A stretch of DNA of 64,000 nucleotides from Terrimonas ginsenosidimutans. Lineage in GTDB: Bacteria > Bacteroidota > Bacteroidia > Chitinophagales > Chitinophagaceae. Below the pieces are notes generated by a model. That model was not told the DNA's origin. It did no database searches and saw nothing but the letters and a program-made list of their open reading frames with translations. Within the stretch, counting starts at the first letter, position 1; each line of letters begins with the position of its first letter. Shown here one piece after another: positions 9,853-18,473 of this stretch. The stretch spans positions 175,469 through 239,468 of the forward strand of contig NZ_JAKLTR010000013.1 of assembly GCF_022012415.1 (NCBI RefSeq). The letters are read 5' to 3'. The translations under genes and the position numbers were made by a program.

Positions 9853-10962
9853 TTGAGTAGAAGGATATCCATACGGAAAGTAATGTTTTTCACTATGTGG
9901 CTGGTGATCGGTGCAGGTATGCTAACCCTGCTCATCGCTGCAATGGGTACGCAGAAGAAGGATACCTGCAAGGATCTTGCTATTGTGATCAAAGGTGTGA
10001 GAAGCGATGATTTCTTTCTCGATGAAGCGGATATACTGAAGTTGCTGAAAGTTGCAACAAAAGGAAAGATCAAAGGACAGCCGAAAGAAGCATTTGATCT
10101 CCAGCGAATGGAGGAATTACTGGAAAGCAACCAGTGGGTGAAGGATGCGCAGATCTATTTTGATAGCAGGAATGTGTTGCACGTTACGGTGACTGAGCGG
10201 GAGCCGGTAGCGAGGGTGTTCACTGTAAATGGCCGTTCATTTTATTTCGATGACCAGGCCCAGATGATGGGATTGTCAGAAAAGTTAAGCACGAGATTGC
10301 CTGTATTTACCGGCTTTCCGGACAAAAAAATGGTAGGCTCTTTCGATAGCTTGCTGATGAAAGATATAGTGAAGACAGCATTGTTTATCAGCAGCAACCC
10401 ATTCTGGTCCTCACAGGTTGCGCAGATCAACATAGATCTCAGCTGTGGCGCGGGTTGCCGCGAAATGGAAATGATCCCGATGATCGGAAATCATGTTGTG
10501 AAAGTAGGAGACGGGGAGAGCATTGAATCCAAATTCAATCGCCTGTTTGTTTTTTACAAGCAAGTGTTGAGCAAGTCGGGCTTCGATAAATACAAATCCA
10601 TCGATGTCCGGTTTGATGGCCAGGTGGTGGCAGCGAAAAGCGAGAATCCGAAAGTGGATTCGGTGCAACTAAGAAAGAACGTGGAGAAATTACTGAAGCA
10701 GATCAAAGAGATGGAAGAATTGAATGAAAAACAGGCATTACTGCCAACTCCAACTCCAATGACTCCGGTAATGCCATCGGTTGACAGCTCAAAAGAAAAT
10801 CTTGAGTCTGATGAAGAACAGCCGGAAAGGGCAGTAGTAGAACCACGCCAACCAGAAAAGAGAGAAGGGAATAAGACCAAGAATAACAAAGACCGTGATA
10901 AGAAAAGCCCTGAGCCGGTAAAAAAGCGGCCAAGGGCTGTAATGTCGAAGCGCAACCAGTGA
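9853..10962 (+). CDS. ftsQ: Cell division protein FtsQ
   Basis: Bitopic division protein that links the early ring to the septal synthase. One transmembrane segment is visible at about residues 9-32 (MFFTMWLVIGAGMLTLLIAA), followed by a POTRA-like region (about 45-120) and an FtsQ-type periplasmic domain. The last 80 residues form a Pro/Glu/Lys-rich low-complexity tail, longer than in proteobacterial FtsQ (about 276 aa). The start is TTG at 9853. Sequence recognition is weak, as is usual for FtsQ; the call rests on topology and on the place between murC and ftsA. Confidence 0.85.
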   Translation: MSRRISIRKVMFFTMWLVIGAGMLTLLIAAMGTQKKDTCKDLAIVIKGVRSDDFFLDEADILKLLKVATKGKIKGQPKEAFDLQRMEELLESNQWVKDAQIYFDSRNVLHVTVTEREPVARVFTVNGRSFYFDDQAQMMGLSEKLSTRLPVFTGFPDKKMVGSFDSLLMKDIVKTALFISSNPFWSSQVAQINIDLSCGAGCREMEMIPMIGNHVVKVGDGESIESKFNRLFVFYKQVLSKSGFDKYKSIDVRFDGQVVAAKSENPKVDSVQLRKNVEKLLKQIKEMEELNEKQALLPTPTPMTPVMPSVDSSKENLESDEEQPERAVVEPRQPEKREGNKTKNNKDRDKKSPEPVKKRPRAVMSKRNQ

Positions 10963-11054
10963 GCAATAGTTTGGAAGCTGCTTTAACTTTTAGACACTTG
11001 AACAGGTAACTATTCGGTTTTTTCAGGACGGAACAACTAAAAACAACATAAAAA

Positions 11055-12440
11055 ATGAATAACGAACAACCCATAATCGTTGGCCTCGACATTGGGACAA
11101 CCAAGATTGCGGTGATAGCCGGACGCAAGAACGAGTTTGGCAAGCTGGAGATCCTTGGCTTTGGCAAAGCCAACTCCAATGGCGTGAAGCATGGACAGGT
11201 TTTAAACATCGATGAAACGATCAAAGCGATCCGTACTGCGCTGGACAATTGCTTTGCGTCAAACCCTAACCTTGATATCAAAGAGGTATACGTGGGTATT
11301 GCAGGCCATCATATAAAAAGCTTACAGACACGCGGAGATATCGTTCGTCAGTCAACTGACGAAGAAATATCTCAACGTGAGATAGAACAACTGATCGGCG
11401 ATCAGTATAAAACATATATCCCTGCAGGTGACCAGATCATCGACGTGATCCCTCAGGAGTTTACTGTTGATAATTTCCAGAACATTCCTAACCCGATTGG
11501 CTATGGTGGCGTGAAAATTGGAGCAAACTTTCACATCATCACGGGAGATAAGAATGCGATCCGTAATATCAACCGCAGCGTAGAGAAATCCGGCTTATTC
11601 ACCAAAGATCTCGTGTTGCAACCATTGGCTTCATCCTCTGCGGTAATGTGCCAGGAAGATCTTGAAGCGGGTGTGGCGATCGTTGATATCGGCGGTGGTA
11701 CAACAGACCTTGCTGTGTTCTATGAAGGTATCCTGAAACATACTGCTGTGATCCCATTCGCGGGTGAAAATATTACCAATGATATCAAAACCGGTCTTGG
11801 TGTATTGAAAACGCAGGCAGAACAGATGAAAGTTCAGTTTGGTAGCGCATTGGCGAATGAAGCAAAAGCAAACGCATATATCACTATCCCGGGTTTACGT
11901 GGTATGCCGGCGAAAGAGATCAGTGTGAAGAACCTGGCTAATATCATCCAGGCGAGAATGAGTGAGATCATGGATTTTGTGACTTATCATCTGAAACAGG
12001 TAGGCCTTGATAACAAAGCATTGAATGGCGGTGTGGTACTGACTGGTGGTGGATCTCAATTGCGTCATTTGATCCAGCTCACAGAATATGTAACAGGTTT
12101 GCCAGCAAGGATCGGGTTCCCTAATGAACACCTGGCTGCAGGTCATATTGAAGAGCTTGCAAAGCCGACATATTCAACCTGTATCGGACTTATTCTGAAA
12201 GGGTATGATGATTACGAACAGAACCGTAAACAGTTTGAGCGCGAGTATCGCCGTGTAGAAGTACCCGAAAATCTCAAGAAGAATGAAGAACCGGTTGAAG
12301 TGCCAGAAGTATTTGAAGAAGAGGAAGAGAACGAAATGCAGACCAGCGGACGTCAGCGTCGCGGGCTCAGCAATTTCTGGGGCAAATTCAAAGACGGTAT
12401 TATAGATCTTTTCAAAGAGGAAGAAGACAAACACCTTTAA
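11055..12440 (+). CDS. ftsA: Cell division protein FtsA (actin-like membrane tether)
   Basis: Actin-fold ATPase that anchors FtsZ to the membrane. The phosphate-1 motif VGLDIGTTKIAVIAG is at residues 9-23, the 1C subdomain follows, and the phosphate-2 motif AIVDIGGGTTDLAVF and adenosine motif GGVVLTGGGSQL are present. After an acidic linker (about 410-435) the protein ends in an amphipathic helix (RRGLSNFWGKFKDGIIDLF), the expected membrane-targeting sequence. The length is 461 aa. It lies directly upstream of ftsZ, separated by a hairpin-bearing gap of 114 bp. Confidence 0.96.
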   Translation: MNNEQPIIVGLDIGTTKIAVIAGRKNEFGKLEILGFGKANSNGVKHGQVLNIDETIKAIRTALDNCFASNPNLDIKEVYVGIAGHHIKSLQTRGDIVRQSTDEEISQREIEQLIGDQYKTYIPAGDQIIDVIPQEFTVDNFQNIPNPIGYGGVKIGANFHIITGDKNAIRNINRSVEKSGLFTKDLVLQPLASSSAVMCQEDLEAGVAIVDIGGGTTDLAVFYEGILKHTAVIPFAGENITNDIKTGLGVLKTQAEQMKVQFGSALANEAKANAYITIPGLRGMPAKEISVKNLANIIQARMSEIMDFVTYHLKQVGLDNKALNGGVVLTGGGSQLRHLIQLTEYVTGLPARIGFPNEHLAAGHIEELAKPTYSTCIGLILKGYDDYEQNRKQFEREYRRVEVPENLKKNEEPVEVPEVFEEEEENEMQTSGRQRRGLSNFWGKFKDGIIDLFKEEEDKHL

Positions 12441-12530
12441 AAAAGTAAAAATCCACCCCGCTTACAAATAGAAAATCCTTTCAATATGAGGGCGGGGTTA
12501 CTTTTTAATTTTGACTTTTTACTTCGAGAA
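12441..12530. repeat. Family B type hairpin between ftsA and ftsZ
   Basis: A G/C stem (ACCCCGC 12455-12461, GCGGGGT 12492-12498) is enclosed by A/T-rich flanks of the AAAAGTAAAAAT / TTACTTTTTAATTT kind. An upstream ATG at 12486, in frame with ftsZ, lies inside this structure. That is one reason for preferring the ftsZ start at 12555. It may attenuate or process the ftsA-ftsZ transcript. Confidence 0.5.
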
Positions 12531-12554
12531 ACTAACCCATTTAAAACGAAGCGA

Positions 12555-14492
12555 ATGATACATTTTGATTTGCCAAAAGAAAAATCATCCATCATCAAGG
12601 TAATTGGTGTGGGTGGAGGTGGTGGTAACGCAGTTAACCACATGTTTAAACAGCAGATAGATGGCGTCAATTTTATAATATGTAATACTGATGCGCAGGC
12701 ATTGTCCAATAGCGGAATTCCAAACCGTGTTCAGTTAGGGCCACACCTGACACAGGGATTGGGTGCAGGTGCAAATCCGGATATTGGCCGTCAGGCGACA
12801 GAGGAGTCACTGGAAGAATTGAAGGGCATCCTGGAAGTGAACACCAAAATGGCTTTCATCACTGCGGGTATGGGTGGTGGAACCGGCACCGGTGGCGCGC
12901 CAATCATTTCCAAGATCTGTAAAGACCTTGGGATCCTTACCGTGGGTATTGTGACTACGCCGTTCTCTTATGAGGGAAAGAAGCGCCAGCTACAGGCCGA
13001 AGAAGGAATTAAAACAATGAAGCAGTATGTTGATACCCTGTTGGTGATCAGCAATGACAAACTTCGTCACCAGTTTGGTAACCTCAAAATGCGCGAAGCT
13101 TTTGAGCGTGCAGATAATGTACTGGCTACTGCAGCCAAGTGTATTACGGATGTGATCAACAGTACCGGCCAGATCAACGTTGACTTTGCCGATGTATGTA
13201 CAGTAATGCGTAACGGTGGAGTAGCGATCCTTGGGAGCGCGGCGGTTTCGGGCGAAGGCCGTGCACACAGAGCGATTGAAGAGGCATTGAACTCTCCATT
13301 GCTGAACGATAACGATATCAAAGGTGCAAAATGGATACTGATCAATATCAACTCCGCTGAAGGAGATCATGAATTCACGATGGATGAAGTTGATATCATT
13401 CAAACACACCTGGTTAGCCAGGCAGGTGAAGGTACTGATGTGATCATGGGGCTTGGCTATGATGCATCTCTTGGGGATAAACTTGGTATCACCTTGATTG
13501 CAACTGGCTTTGAATATAAAGATCCTTTCACAATGCCAGTTTCAAAAAAAGCTGAGCCGAAGAAGGAAGATAAGATCGTATTGGAACTTGGCGCAAAACC
13601 AGTACTGAAAAAAGAACCGGAGGTGAAAGCGGAAGAGGAAATGATGGATCCGCTTGCTCCTAAACTGGTAGGTGATCAAACTCTTCAGGAAGTTCCAATG
13701 CCTGCCCTGAATGATATGGTAGAGCCTGAATTCGCGCGGGAAGATGAACCCGCAGTCCATTTTGACCTGTTTGGCGGGAAGCTTCCGGCTGAGAAGAGTT
13801 CAAAAGCTGCAGAAGTATCAAGTAATAATACCGGTAAGAATTCGACAGAGAAAAAAACACAGCCTGTGCAGCAGGAGGTTTTGTTTTCTGTAAACCAGCC
13901 GAAGCCGCAAGCATCAGCGATAAACCATGAGGAGTCTTCCGGGTCTCCGTTTAAGAAAACAGAGGTGCCTGCAAATAAAGCTGGATCGACATCCGGCACT
14001 TCAGGTGGATATTTGTCCCGGCCTTCCAATATTTATGCAGAGGCAAAGAAAGAGATGCCGCCTTCCATTCCTGCACCTGAAAAACCAGTTCCTCCTCCAG
14101 CTATTACTGCGAAGGATGACGATGAAATTCAGATGCAGCTGGTTGAAAGAAGTGATACTCCAACTGGTGATATTTCAGTCACCCATCATAATCAGCAGCC
14201 GAATTCTTCCCAGGCGGAAGAGGCCGCTATGTTTGATGAAGCGGAAGATCAGAAGCGCAAAGCGGCAGAGAGACTGCATAAATTACGCAACTTATCTTTC
14301 AACGTAAATGCTGCTGATCCAAACAATGAATTTGAAACGGTGCCGGCTTATATCCGCCGCAACATGGAATTATACAACAGTACTTCGCAGATCGAGAATT
14401 TCTATAGCAGTTACGAAGTAAAGAAAGATCATAATAACCAGACTCAGATCAGCACGATCAATACGTTTTTAGAAGGGAAAAAACCCGACTAA
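12555..14492 (+). CDS. ftsZ: Cell division GTPase FtsZ
   Basis: Tubulin-like GTPase that forms the Z ring. The ATG at 12555 gives [21 protein letters not shown], the normal FtsZ beginning; an in-frame ATG at 12486 would add 23 atypical residues lying in a hairpin. The tubulin signature [12 protein letters not shown] is at residues 105-116. The globular part ends near residue 330, followed by a 260-residue Pro/Glu/Ser linker. The conserved C-terminal peptide appears as VPAYIRR at 596-602, but 43 further residues follow it, so it is not terminal. The total of 645 aa is much longer than the 383 aa of E. coli FtsZ. Confidence 0.96.
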   Translation: MIHFDLPKEKSSIIKVIGVGGGGGNAVNHMFKQQIDGVNFIICNTDAQALSNSGIPNRVQLGPHLTQGLGAGANPDIGRQATEESLEELKGILEVNTKMAFITAGMGGGTGTGGAPIISKICKDLGILTVGIVTTPFSYEGKKRQLQAEEGIKTMKQYVDTLLVISNDKLRHQFGNLKMREAFERADNVLATAAKCITDVINSTGQINVDFADVCTVMRNGGVAILGSAAVSGEGRAHRAIEEALNSPLLNDNDIKGAKWILININSAEGDHEFTMDEVDIIQTHLVSQAGEGTDVIMGLGYDASLGDKLGITLIATGFEYKDPFTMPVSKKAEPKKEDKIVLELGAKPVLKKEPEVKAEEEMMDPLAPKLVGDQTLQEVPMPALNDMVEPEFAREDEPAVHFDLFGGKLPAEKSSKAAEVSSNNTGKNSTEKKTQPVQQEVLFSVNQPKPQASAINHEESSGSPFKKTEVPANKAGSTSGTSGGYLSRPSNIYAEAKKEMPPSIPAPEKPVPPPAITAKDDDEIQMQLVERSDTPTGDISVTHHNQQPNSSQAEEAAMFDEAEDQKRKAAERLHKLRNLSFNVNAADPNNEFETVPAYIRRNMELYNSTSQIENFYSSYEVKKDHNNQTQISTINTFLEGKKPD

Positions 14493-14582
14493 AGGCTAAG
14501 GGGAAGAAAGAGGGAAAAGGCATGACCGTGTTCCTCTTTCGTTCCCAATGAAGCCAACGTAAGGAACGTGTTTTTAGTTGTT

Positions 14583-14614
14583 CCCCTGGCGTTTTCGCCA
14601 GGGGTTTTGTTTTT
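14583..14614 (+). terminator. Intrinsic terminator after ftsZ
   Basis: A perfect 9-bp stem (CCCCTGGCG 14583-14591, CGCCAGGGG 14596-14604) with a TTTT loop is followed by TTTTGTTTTT. It lies 90 bp after the ftsZ stop and closes the dcw cluster. Confidence 0.9.
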
Positions 14615-14843
14615 ATTTAGATAGCATGCCCCTAATCCCTGGCTAGGAGCCGCGGGAGTTCTTCCTTGCCCCATGCGTAGCCGAAGGGTTTTAGAGTCGT
14701 TACTAAGGTTAGCGAGGGATTGCATTGCGTTCATGCGCTGTTGCAATTCTTGTCTGTCTTGCAACAGACTAATATCGGTATCTTATCTTTCCCTCTTTAT
14801 CTATTCATATTCCTTCTCTTTGTAATTGTTATTAGCTTTCTGG

Positions 14844-14906
14844 AGGTTCTAGAGGTTTCATAGGTTCCAAAGGTTTCCGAGGTTTCCCAGGTTCGAGAGG
14901 CTTCGG
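14844..14906. repeat. Family E array: seven tandem 9-nt units
   Basis: Seven consecutive units of exactly 9 nt follow the pattern AGGTTYNNN (one unit reads AGGCTTCGG). The first five bases of each unit are nearly constant and the last three vary. No complementary arm was found nearby, unlike the copies at 55595-55757 and 58950-59085. Read on the minus strand the units give a KPx tripeptide repeat, but no plausible gene contains it. Confidence 0.8.
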
Positions 14907-15156
14907 AGATATAGTAGAATCCGGGTGTCTATGCCTTGCCCGGGTGCGGGTTACTATTCCCGTCGCGCGCTGATCCAGCCGCATGCGCGCGCTGATCCAT
15001 TCACCGCCGCGCGCGCCGGCCAGAAATGGGCATACCACAGCAACCGCATTGCTGCGTTTGACTGTCGTCGCCCACTTTTCAATTGTATCATTCCACATTT
15101 CCTATCTCATTCTTCCTTTTTTTGATCATAGATGCAATAAAAAAAACGCACCGCCC

Positions 15157-15191
15157 TTTTCAGGACTGCCCTCCTCCACCAGTCCTGAAAA
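15157..15191. repeat. Perfect 12-bp stem-loop
   Basis: Arms TTTTCAGGACTG (15157-15168) and CAGTCCTGAAAA (15180-15191) surround an 11-nt loop. On the minus strand a run of T follows about 10 nt after the stem, so a weak minus-strand terminator is possible. No gene nearby clearly needs it. Confidence 0.55.
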
Positions 15192-15498
15192 TGACGGTGA
15201 CTAAGAAATTTCTCTGTTGTAAATATCGCTTTATGCAAAAGGGAATCCATGGGAAAAACACAGGATCTCCCGGGAAAATAACGGAAGTATGAGGGTGAAT
15301 AGACGACCAGTAACAAATGCTGAAGAACTCATCCCCCCCCCAAAAAAATGCACCTGATCTAAAGATCAAGGGGAAATAGCGAAACGAAAAAGTGGTAAAA
15401 GCGAATAAGCTTTTAATGGTAGACTGTTAAATTACTTGGCTGAGCATATCGGGAACACCTGCTGACTGGTAGAAATTTAATGATACCTGTATATAATA

Positions 15499-15543
15499 CT
15501 TAAGGGTTTAAAAGTCCAGTCGATGAACCTTTAAACCCTTAAG
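15499..15543 (-). terminator. A/T-rich stem-loop after the ABC permease gene
   Basis: Arms CTTAAGGGTTTAAA (15499-15512) and TTTAAACCCTTAAG (15530-15543) pair perfectly across 17 nt. It lies 23 bp beyond the stop of the minus-strand permease gene, where a terminator would be expected, but no clear T-tract follows. The arm resembles a single family A unit. Confidence 0.45.
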
Positions 15544-15566
15544 GGATCAAGATCTTAAACTATATT

Positions 15567-16352
15567 CTAGAGATCATCCACAAGAAACTTCTTCCTGGCA
15601 AAGAACACGTAGAGCGTAATATATGCCAGTACGCCAATGATCAGGGCGATTGCTGAAGGTGCATCGGGGTAGAAGACCTTCTCTCCAAATGGGATCGGTA
15701 TAAGAACGTCTGTTGTTTGCAATGGAAGGAAATAACTGAAAGGAGTTGCCTTTGCCTGGAAGGTCAGTAATCCGCAGATCAGCCATTCGAATATCAGGCC
15801 ATAGAGAAAGAAAATAATTATGGCTAATCCGCTGCGACGGAACAATACTGCAAGCATCAATGCAAGGAACAGGTAGGCGAGTGATTGAAAGAATATGTAT
15901 ATCAGGTATTCCATCCCCTCAAAACTGAAACCGCCTCCGGATAAGCTGCCAAAAAATATGGAAGTGATGGCATTGAGTACAGTTATCAATACAGAGAACA
16001 ATACAACAATTGCAATTTTGACACCGATAAATTGCTTCCTGCTCCAGCCATCAATAACATTCTGCCTGTGCGTTTTGAAATTGAATTCATTTACCATCAG
16101 CATAATGATGATCATACCGGGGAAATAAAGCAACCAGCTACTGAACCATCCAACCGTCTGCCATACTTTGGGGAAAGCAAATGGGCTGCCAAGTACCATT
16201 GACGCGGCAGGCGCTTGAGATTGAGTTCTTTCAACCACACTCCAGGCGATATAATTCACAAGGAAGATGCTGGCTAAATACAATATGGAGAACACCCAGA
16301 AGGCACGATAGTTTTTTACTTTCAGCCATTCGATCTTTAAAAGGTGTAACAT
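15567..16352 (-). CDS. ABC-2 type transporter permease
   Basis: Membrane subunit of an ABC exporter. About six hydrophobic segments are visible (residues about 20-40, 68-88, 110-135, 145-175, 178-200 and 230-252), typical of single-copy ABC-2 permeases of 250-260 aa. The short segment NEFNFKTHRQNVIDGWSRKQF after the second helix matches the conserved cytoplasmic region of bacitracin-type permeases. It lies 22 bp downstream of the ATPase gene on the same strand, so the two form one exporter operon. The substrate cannot be inferred; peptide, lipid or antibiotic efflux are all possible. Confidence 0.85.
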   Translation of the reverse strand: MLHLLKIEWLKVKNYRAFWVFSILYLASIFLVNYIAWSVVERTQSQAPAASMVLGSPFAFPKVWQTVGWFSSWLLYFPGMIIIMLMVNEFNFKTHRQNVIDGWSRKQFIGVKIAIVVLFSVLITVLNAITSIFFGSLSGGGFSFEGMEYLIYIFFQSLAYLFLALMLAVLFRRSGLAIIIFFLYGLIFEWLICGLLTFQAKATPFSYFLPLQTTDVLIPIPFGEKVFYPDAPSAIALIIGVLAYITLYVFFARKKFLVDDL

Positions 16353-16374
16353 AAAATAAGTTTATTGATATCAG

Positions 16375-17292
16375 TTAACGTTCGCTTTTTGTACCGGTAA
16401 TTTCGAGGAAGGTTGCTTCGAGTGATTTACGTTTCGTATTCAATCGGTTTAGCACTACTCCTTTTTCGAAACAGTATTTATTGAATTGGGAAGCTGTAAC
16501 CTGTTCTTCACAGGTTACCTGCAGATAGCCTTCGATCGATTGTACCGCTGTGATTCCGGGCATCAGCCTTGCAATATTATCGAGAGTCGCAAGATCGTCC
16601 GAGCCTACTTCAAGTACAGTTATTTGCTGACCGCCTCTTGAATCCAGGATCTCGCGTACGCTTCCGACCGCTTTCATATGCCCTTTCTGGATGATCGCGA
16701 CATGCGTACATACTTTCTCCACTTCATCAAGGATATGGCTTGCCATAATGATGGTCTTGCCCTGCCCGCTCAGCTCTTTGATCAGCGTTCTGATCTCGGC
16801 TATACCAGCCGGATCAAGGCCATTTGTCGGCTCATCAAATACCAGTATATCCGGATTCCCCAGAAGCGCGGAAGCAATCGCGAGACGTTGCTTCATACCG
16901 AGAGAATAGGTGCTGAATTTCGAATGCTTTCTTTGTGTGAGGTTCACGATTTCAAGAACGCGTGCAATATCTTCCTTCCCTCTCTGTTTGATCTCAGCCG
17001 CAATAGCAAGGTTCTTTTCGCCGCTGAGATAATGATAGAAGTTTGGGGTTTCAAGCAGGGTGCCGATCCGCTGACGGATCACCTCCGATCCGGGTTGCCC
17101 ATTCCATAGAAAGGTACCCGAGCTGGCTTTTAAAATGTCCATCACTATACCCAGCAACGTGGTTTTGCCACTGCCGTTTGGGCCCAGGATGCCGAACACA
17201 CTTCCCTGCGGTACCTCAAATGAAACATTATCCAGCGCCTTGATCGGCCCGTAAAATTTGGATATTTTGTCAATACTGAGAATGGAACTCAT
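16375..17292 (-). CDS. ABC transporter ATP-binding protein
   Basis: Cytoplasmic nucleotide-binding subunit, first gene of a two-gene exporter operon with the ABC-2 permease. Walker A GPNGSGKT is at residues 37-44, the ABC signature SLGMKQR at 130-136, and Walker B ILVFDE at 149-154, followed by the H-loop segment MASHILDEVEKVCTH. The C-terminal 90 residues form the extra domain found in drug- and lantibiotic-type exporters, which often helps dimerise the subunits. The length is 305 aa. Confidence 0.92.
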   Translation of the reverse strand: MSSILSIDKISKFYGPIKALDNVSFEVPQGSVFGILGPNGSGKTTLLGIVMDILKASSGTFLWNGQPGSEVIRQRIGTLLETPNFYHYLSGEKNLAIAAEIKQRGKEDIARVLEIVNLTQRKHSKFSTYSLGMKQRLAIASALLGNPDILVFDEPTNGLDPAGIAEIRTLIKELSGQGKTIIMASHILDEVEKVCTHVAIIQKGHMKAVGSVREILDSRGGQQITVLEVGSDDLATLDNIARLMPGITAVQSIEGYLQVTCEEQVTASQFNKYCFEKGVVLNRLNTKRKSLEATFLEITGTKSER

Positions 17293-17395
17293 AAGTCTGA
17301 GATTGTGATCTGAAGATAGTGGTTTATGGCGCTTTTCAAAATAAAATAGTAAGCGTTCTGGTAAACAGAGGATAAGCGGCGATTATTCAAATAGA

Positions 17396-17425
17396 GAACG
17401 GCAACCTGATCTCAGGTTGCCGTTC
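17396..17425 (-). terminator. Perfect 14-bp stem-loop after the DUF6159 gene
   Basis: Arms GAACGGCAACCTGA (17396-17409) and TCAGGTTGCCGTTC (17412-17425) are perfectly complementary with a 2-nt loop. It lies 18 bp beyond the stop of the minus-strand DUF6159 gene. On that strand the sequence after the stem is T-rich but interrupted (TCTATTTG), so termination is likely but not certain. Confidence 0.65.
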
Positions 17426-17443
17426 CAGTAAAGTAAATTGATC

Positions 17444-18274
17444 TTAGTCTTTGTGAACAAACAGGTTGTCGATGGCCTGCTGATTGAAATGCGCTACCGG
17501 ATCTCCGTTGATATTGTGGTAAACTGCACTGATGAAGATCACTTCAGCGGCACTGATAATCGCCACCACTGCAAACGCACCCAGTGATGCAAATACAATA
17601 CCCACAGCAGGATGGATCAGCGATCCGACCAGGTAAAGAGGTATTGCTACGATGAGTATGCCGATAATTTGTATCAATCCGAAACTGAATGTTGCGCCAA
17701 GGCTCTGCCCCCATTTCTCTTTCATCATTTTAGATGAACGCTTGAAGGCTTCCAGTGGGCCGACATTTTCATATGCGATGATCGGTACAACAAAGAACGT
17801 TGCAATTCCCCAAACAATACCGATAATCCCTGTGATCACTTTTCCAACAACCCCGGAATTTTCCTGGATAGCTTTGAGGATCGTTCCAACGACTGCCGCA
17901 AATATCGCCCAGGAAAAGATCGCGCCGATACGACTAAAGCTGAATTGCAACCCTGCCCGGACCGTAACTTCTTCTCCCCGGAAATACAATCTTGTGCAAT
18001 GAACCAATGCCATATTGAAAAACACGATCACGAAATAGTTCACGATATAAAACAGGAAAATGGTCCCGTAGATCACAAAAGGATTTTCCGTTTCCATGTT
18101 GTCTATATCCCAGCCATTTGCAGCAAGGATCCCGGTGAAGAATGAGCCGATCACCAATATCAGTGAGATGCCCGAAAGGATAGGAAAGATGATCAGTTGT
18201 TTATTTTCTTTCAAAACTTTAAAACTGTTCATGGCCATCGTCCAGCCATTTGACAGGCGATCAAAGAAATTCAT
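17444..18274 (-). CDS. DUF6159-like integral membrane protein
   Basis: A 276-aa protein with about six hydrophobic segments. It begins FDRLSNGWTMAMNSFKVLKENKQLIIFPILSG, which fits my recollection of DUF6159 proteins (a membrane family of unknown function in bacteria and archaea). It has no signal peptide apart from the first membrane helix at about residues 30-50. Function is unknown. It is transcribed alone on the minus strand with its own stem-loop downstream. Confidence 0.65.
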   Translation of the reverse strand: MNFFDRLSNGWTMAMNSFKVLKENKQLIIFPILSGISLILVIGSFFTGILAANGWDIDNMETENPFVIYGTIFLFYIVNYFVIVFFNMALVHCTRLYFRGEEVTVRAGLQFSFSRIGAIFSWAIFAAVVGTILKAIQENSGVVGKVITGIIGIVWGIATFFVVPIIAYENVGPLEAFKRSSKMMKEKWGQSLGATFSFGLIQIIGILIVAIPLYLVGSLIHPAVGIVFASLGAFAVVAIISAAEVIFISAVYHNINGDPVAHFNQQAIDNLFVHKD

Positions 18275-18473
18275 AAGACTAATTGATTTTGAAGATGAAT
18301 ATACAAATTGAAAGCGGGATTTCTATCGTTAAATTACCTGGGGTTTAAGCTATCTGCCTAAGAAAGACTCTATACGATGGAGCACCATGATCTTCAAACG
18401 CCATCCCAATATTCAATACCCTTATGTAAGAAACCAGAATCTCTTATCGTTCTCATCCGTTGTTGACAGTCTA

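Larger units (their letters stand above)
14615..15566. other. 950-bp gene-free region with repeats and hairpins
   Basis: No ORF here resembles a protein. Contents: a 9-bp hairpin at 14738-14767 (CTGTTGCAA arms, 12-nt loop); seven family E nonamers at 14844-14906; a 13-nt direct repeat (GCGCGCTGATCCA) at 14965-14977 and 14987-14999 in a GC-rich patch; a 12-bp stem at 15157-15168/15180-15191; an 8-C run followed by 7 A near 15335-15350; and an A/T stem at 15499-15543. It separates the dcw cluster from a minus-strand group. Confidence 0.6.

Noticed and set aside
14832..15098. 88-codon minus-strand ORF with KPLEP tripeptide repeats
   Set aside because: The tripeptide pattern is the direct result of a 9-nt array whose other copies are intergenic and not in a coding frame.
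14925..15316. Cluster of overlapping 66-73 codon ORFs on both strands
   Set aside because: No two agree with a protein-like composition, and they overlap a 12-bp hairpin and repeated GC patch. None resembles a known family.
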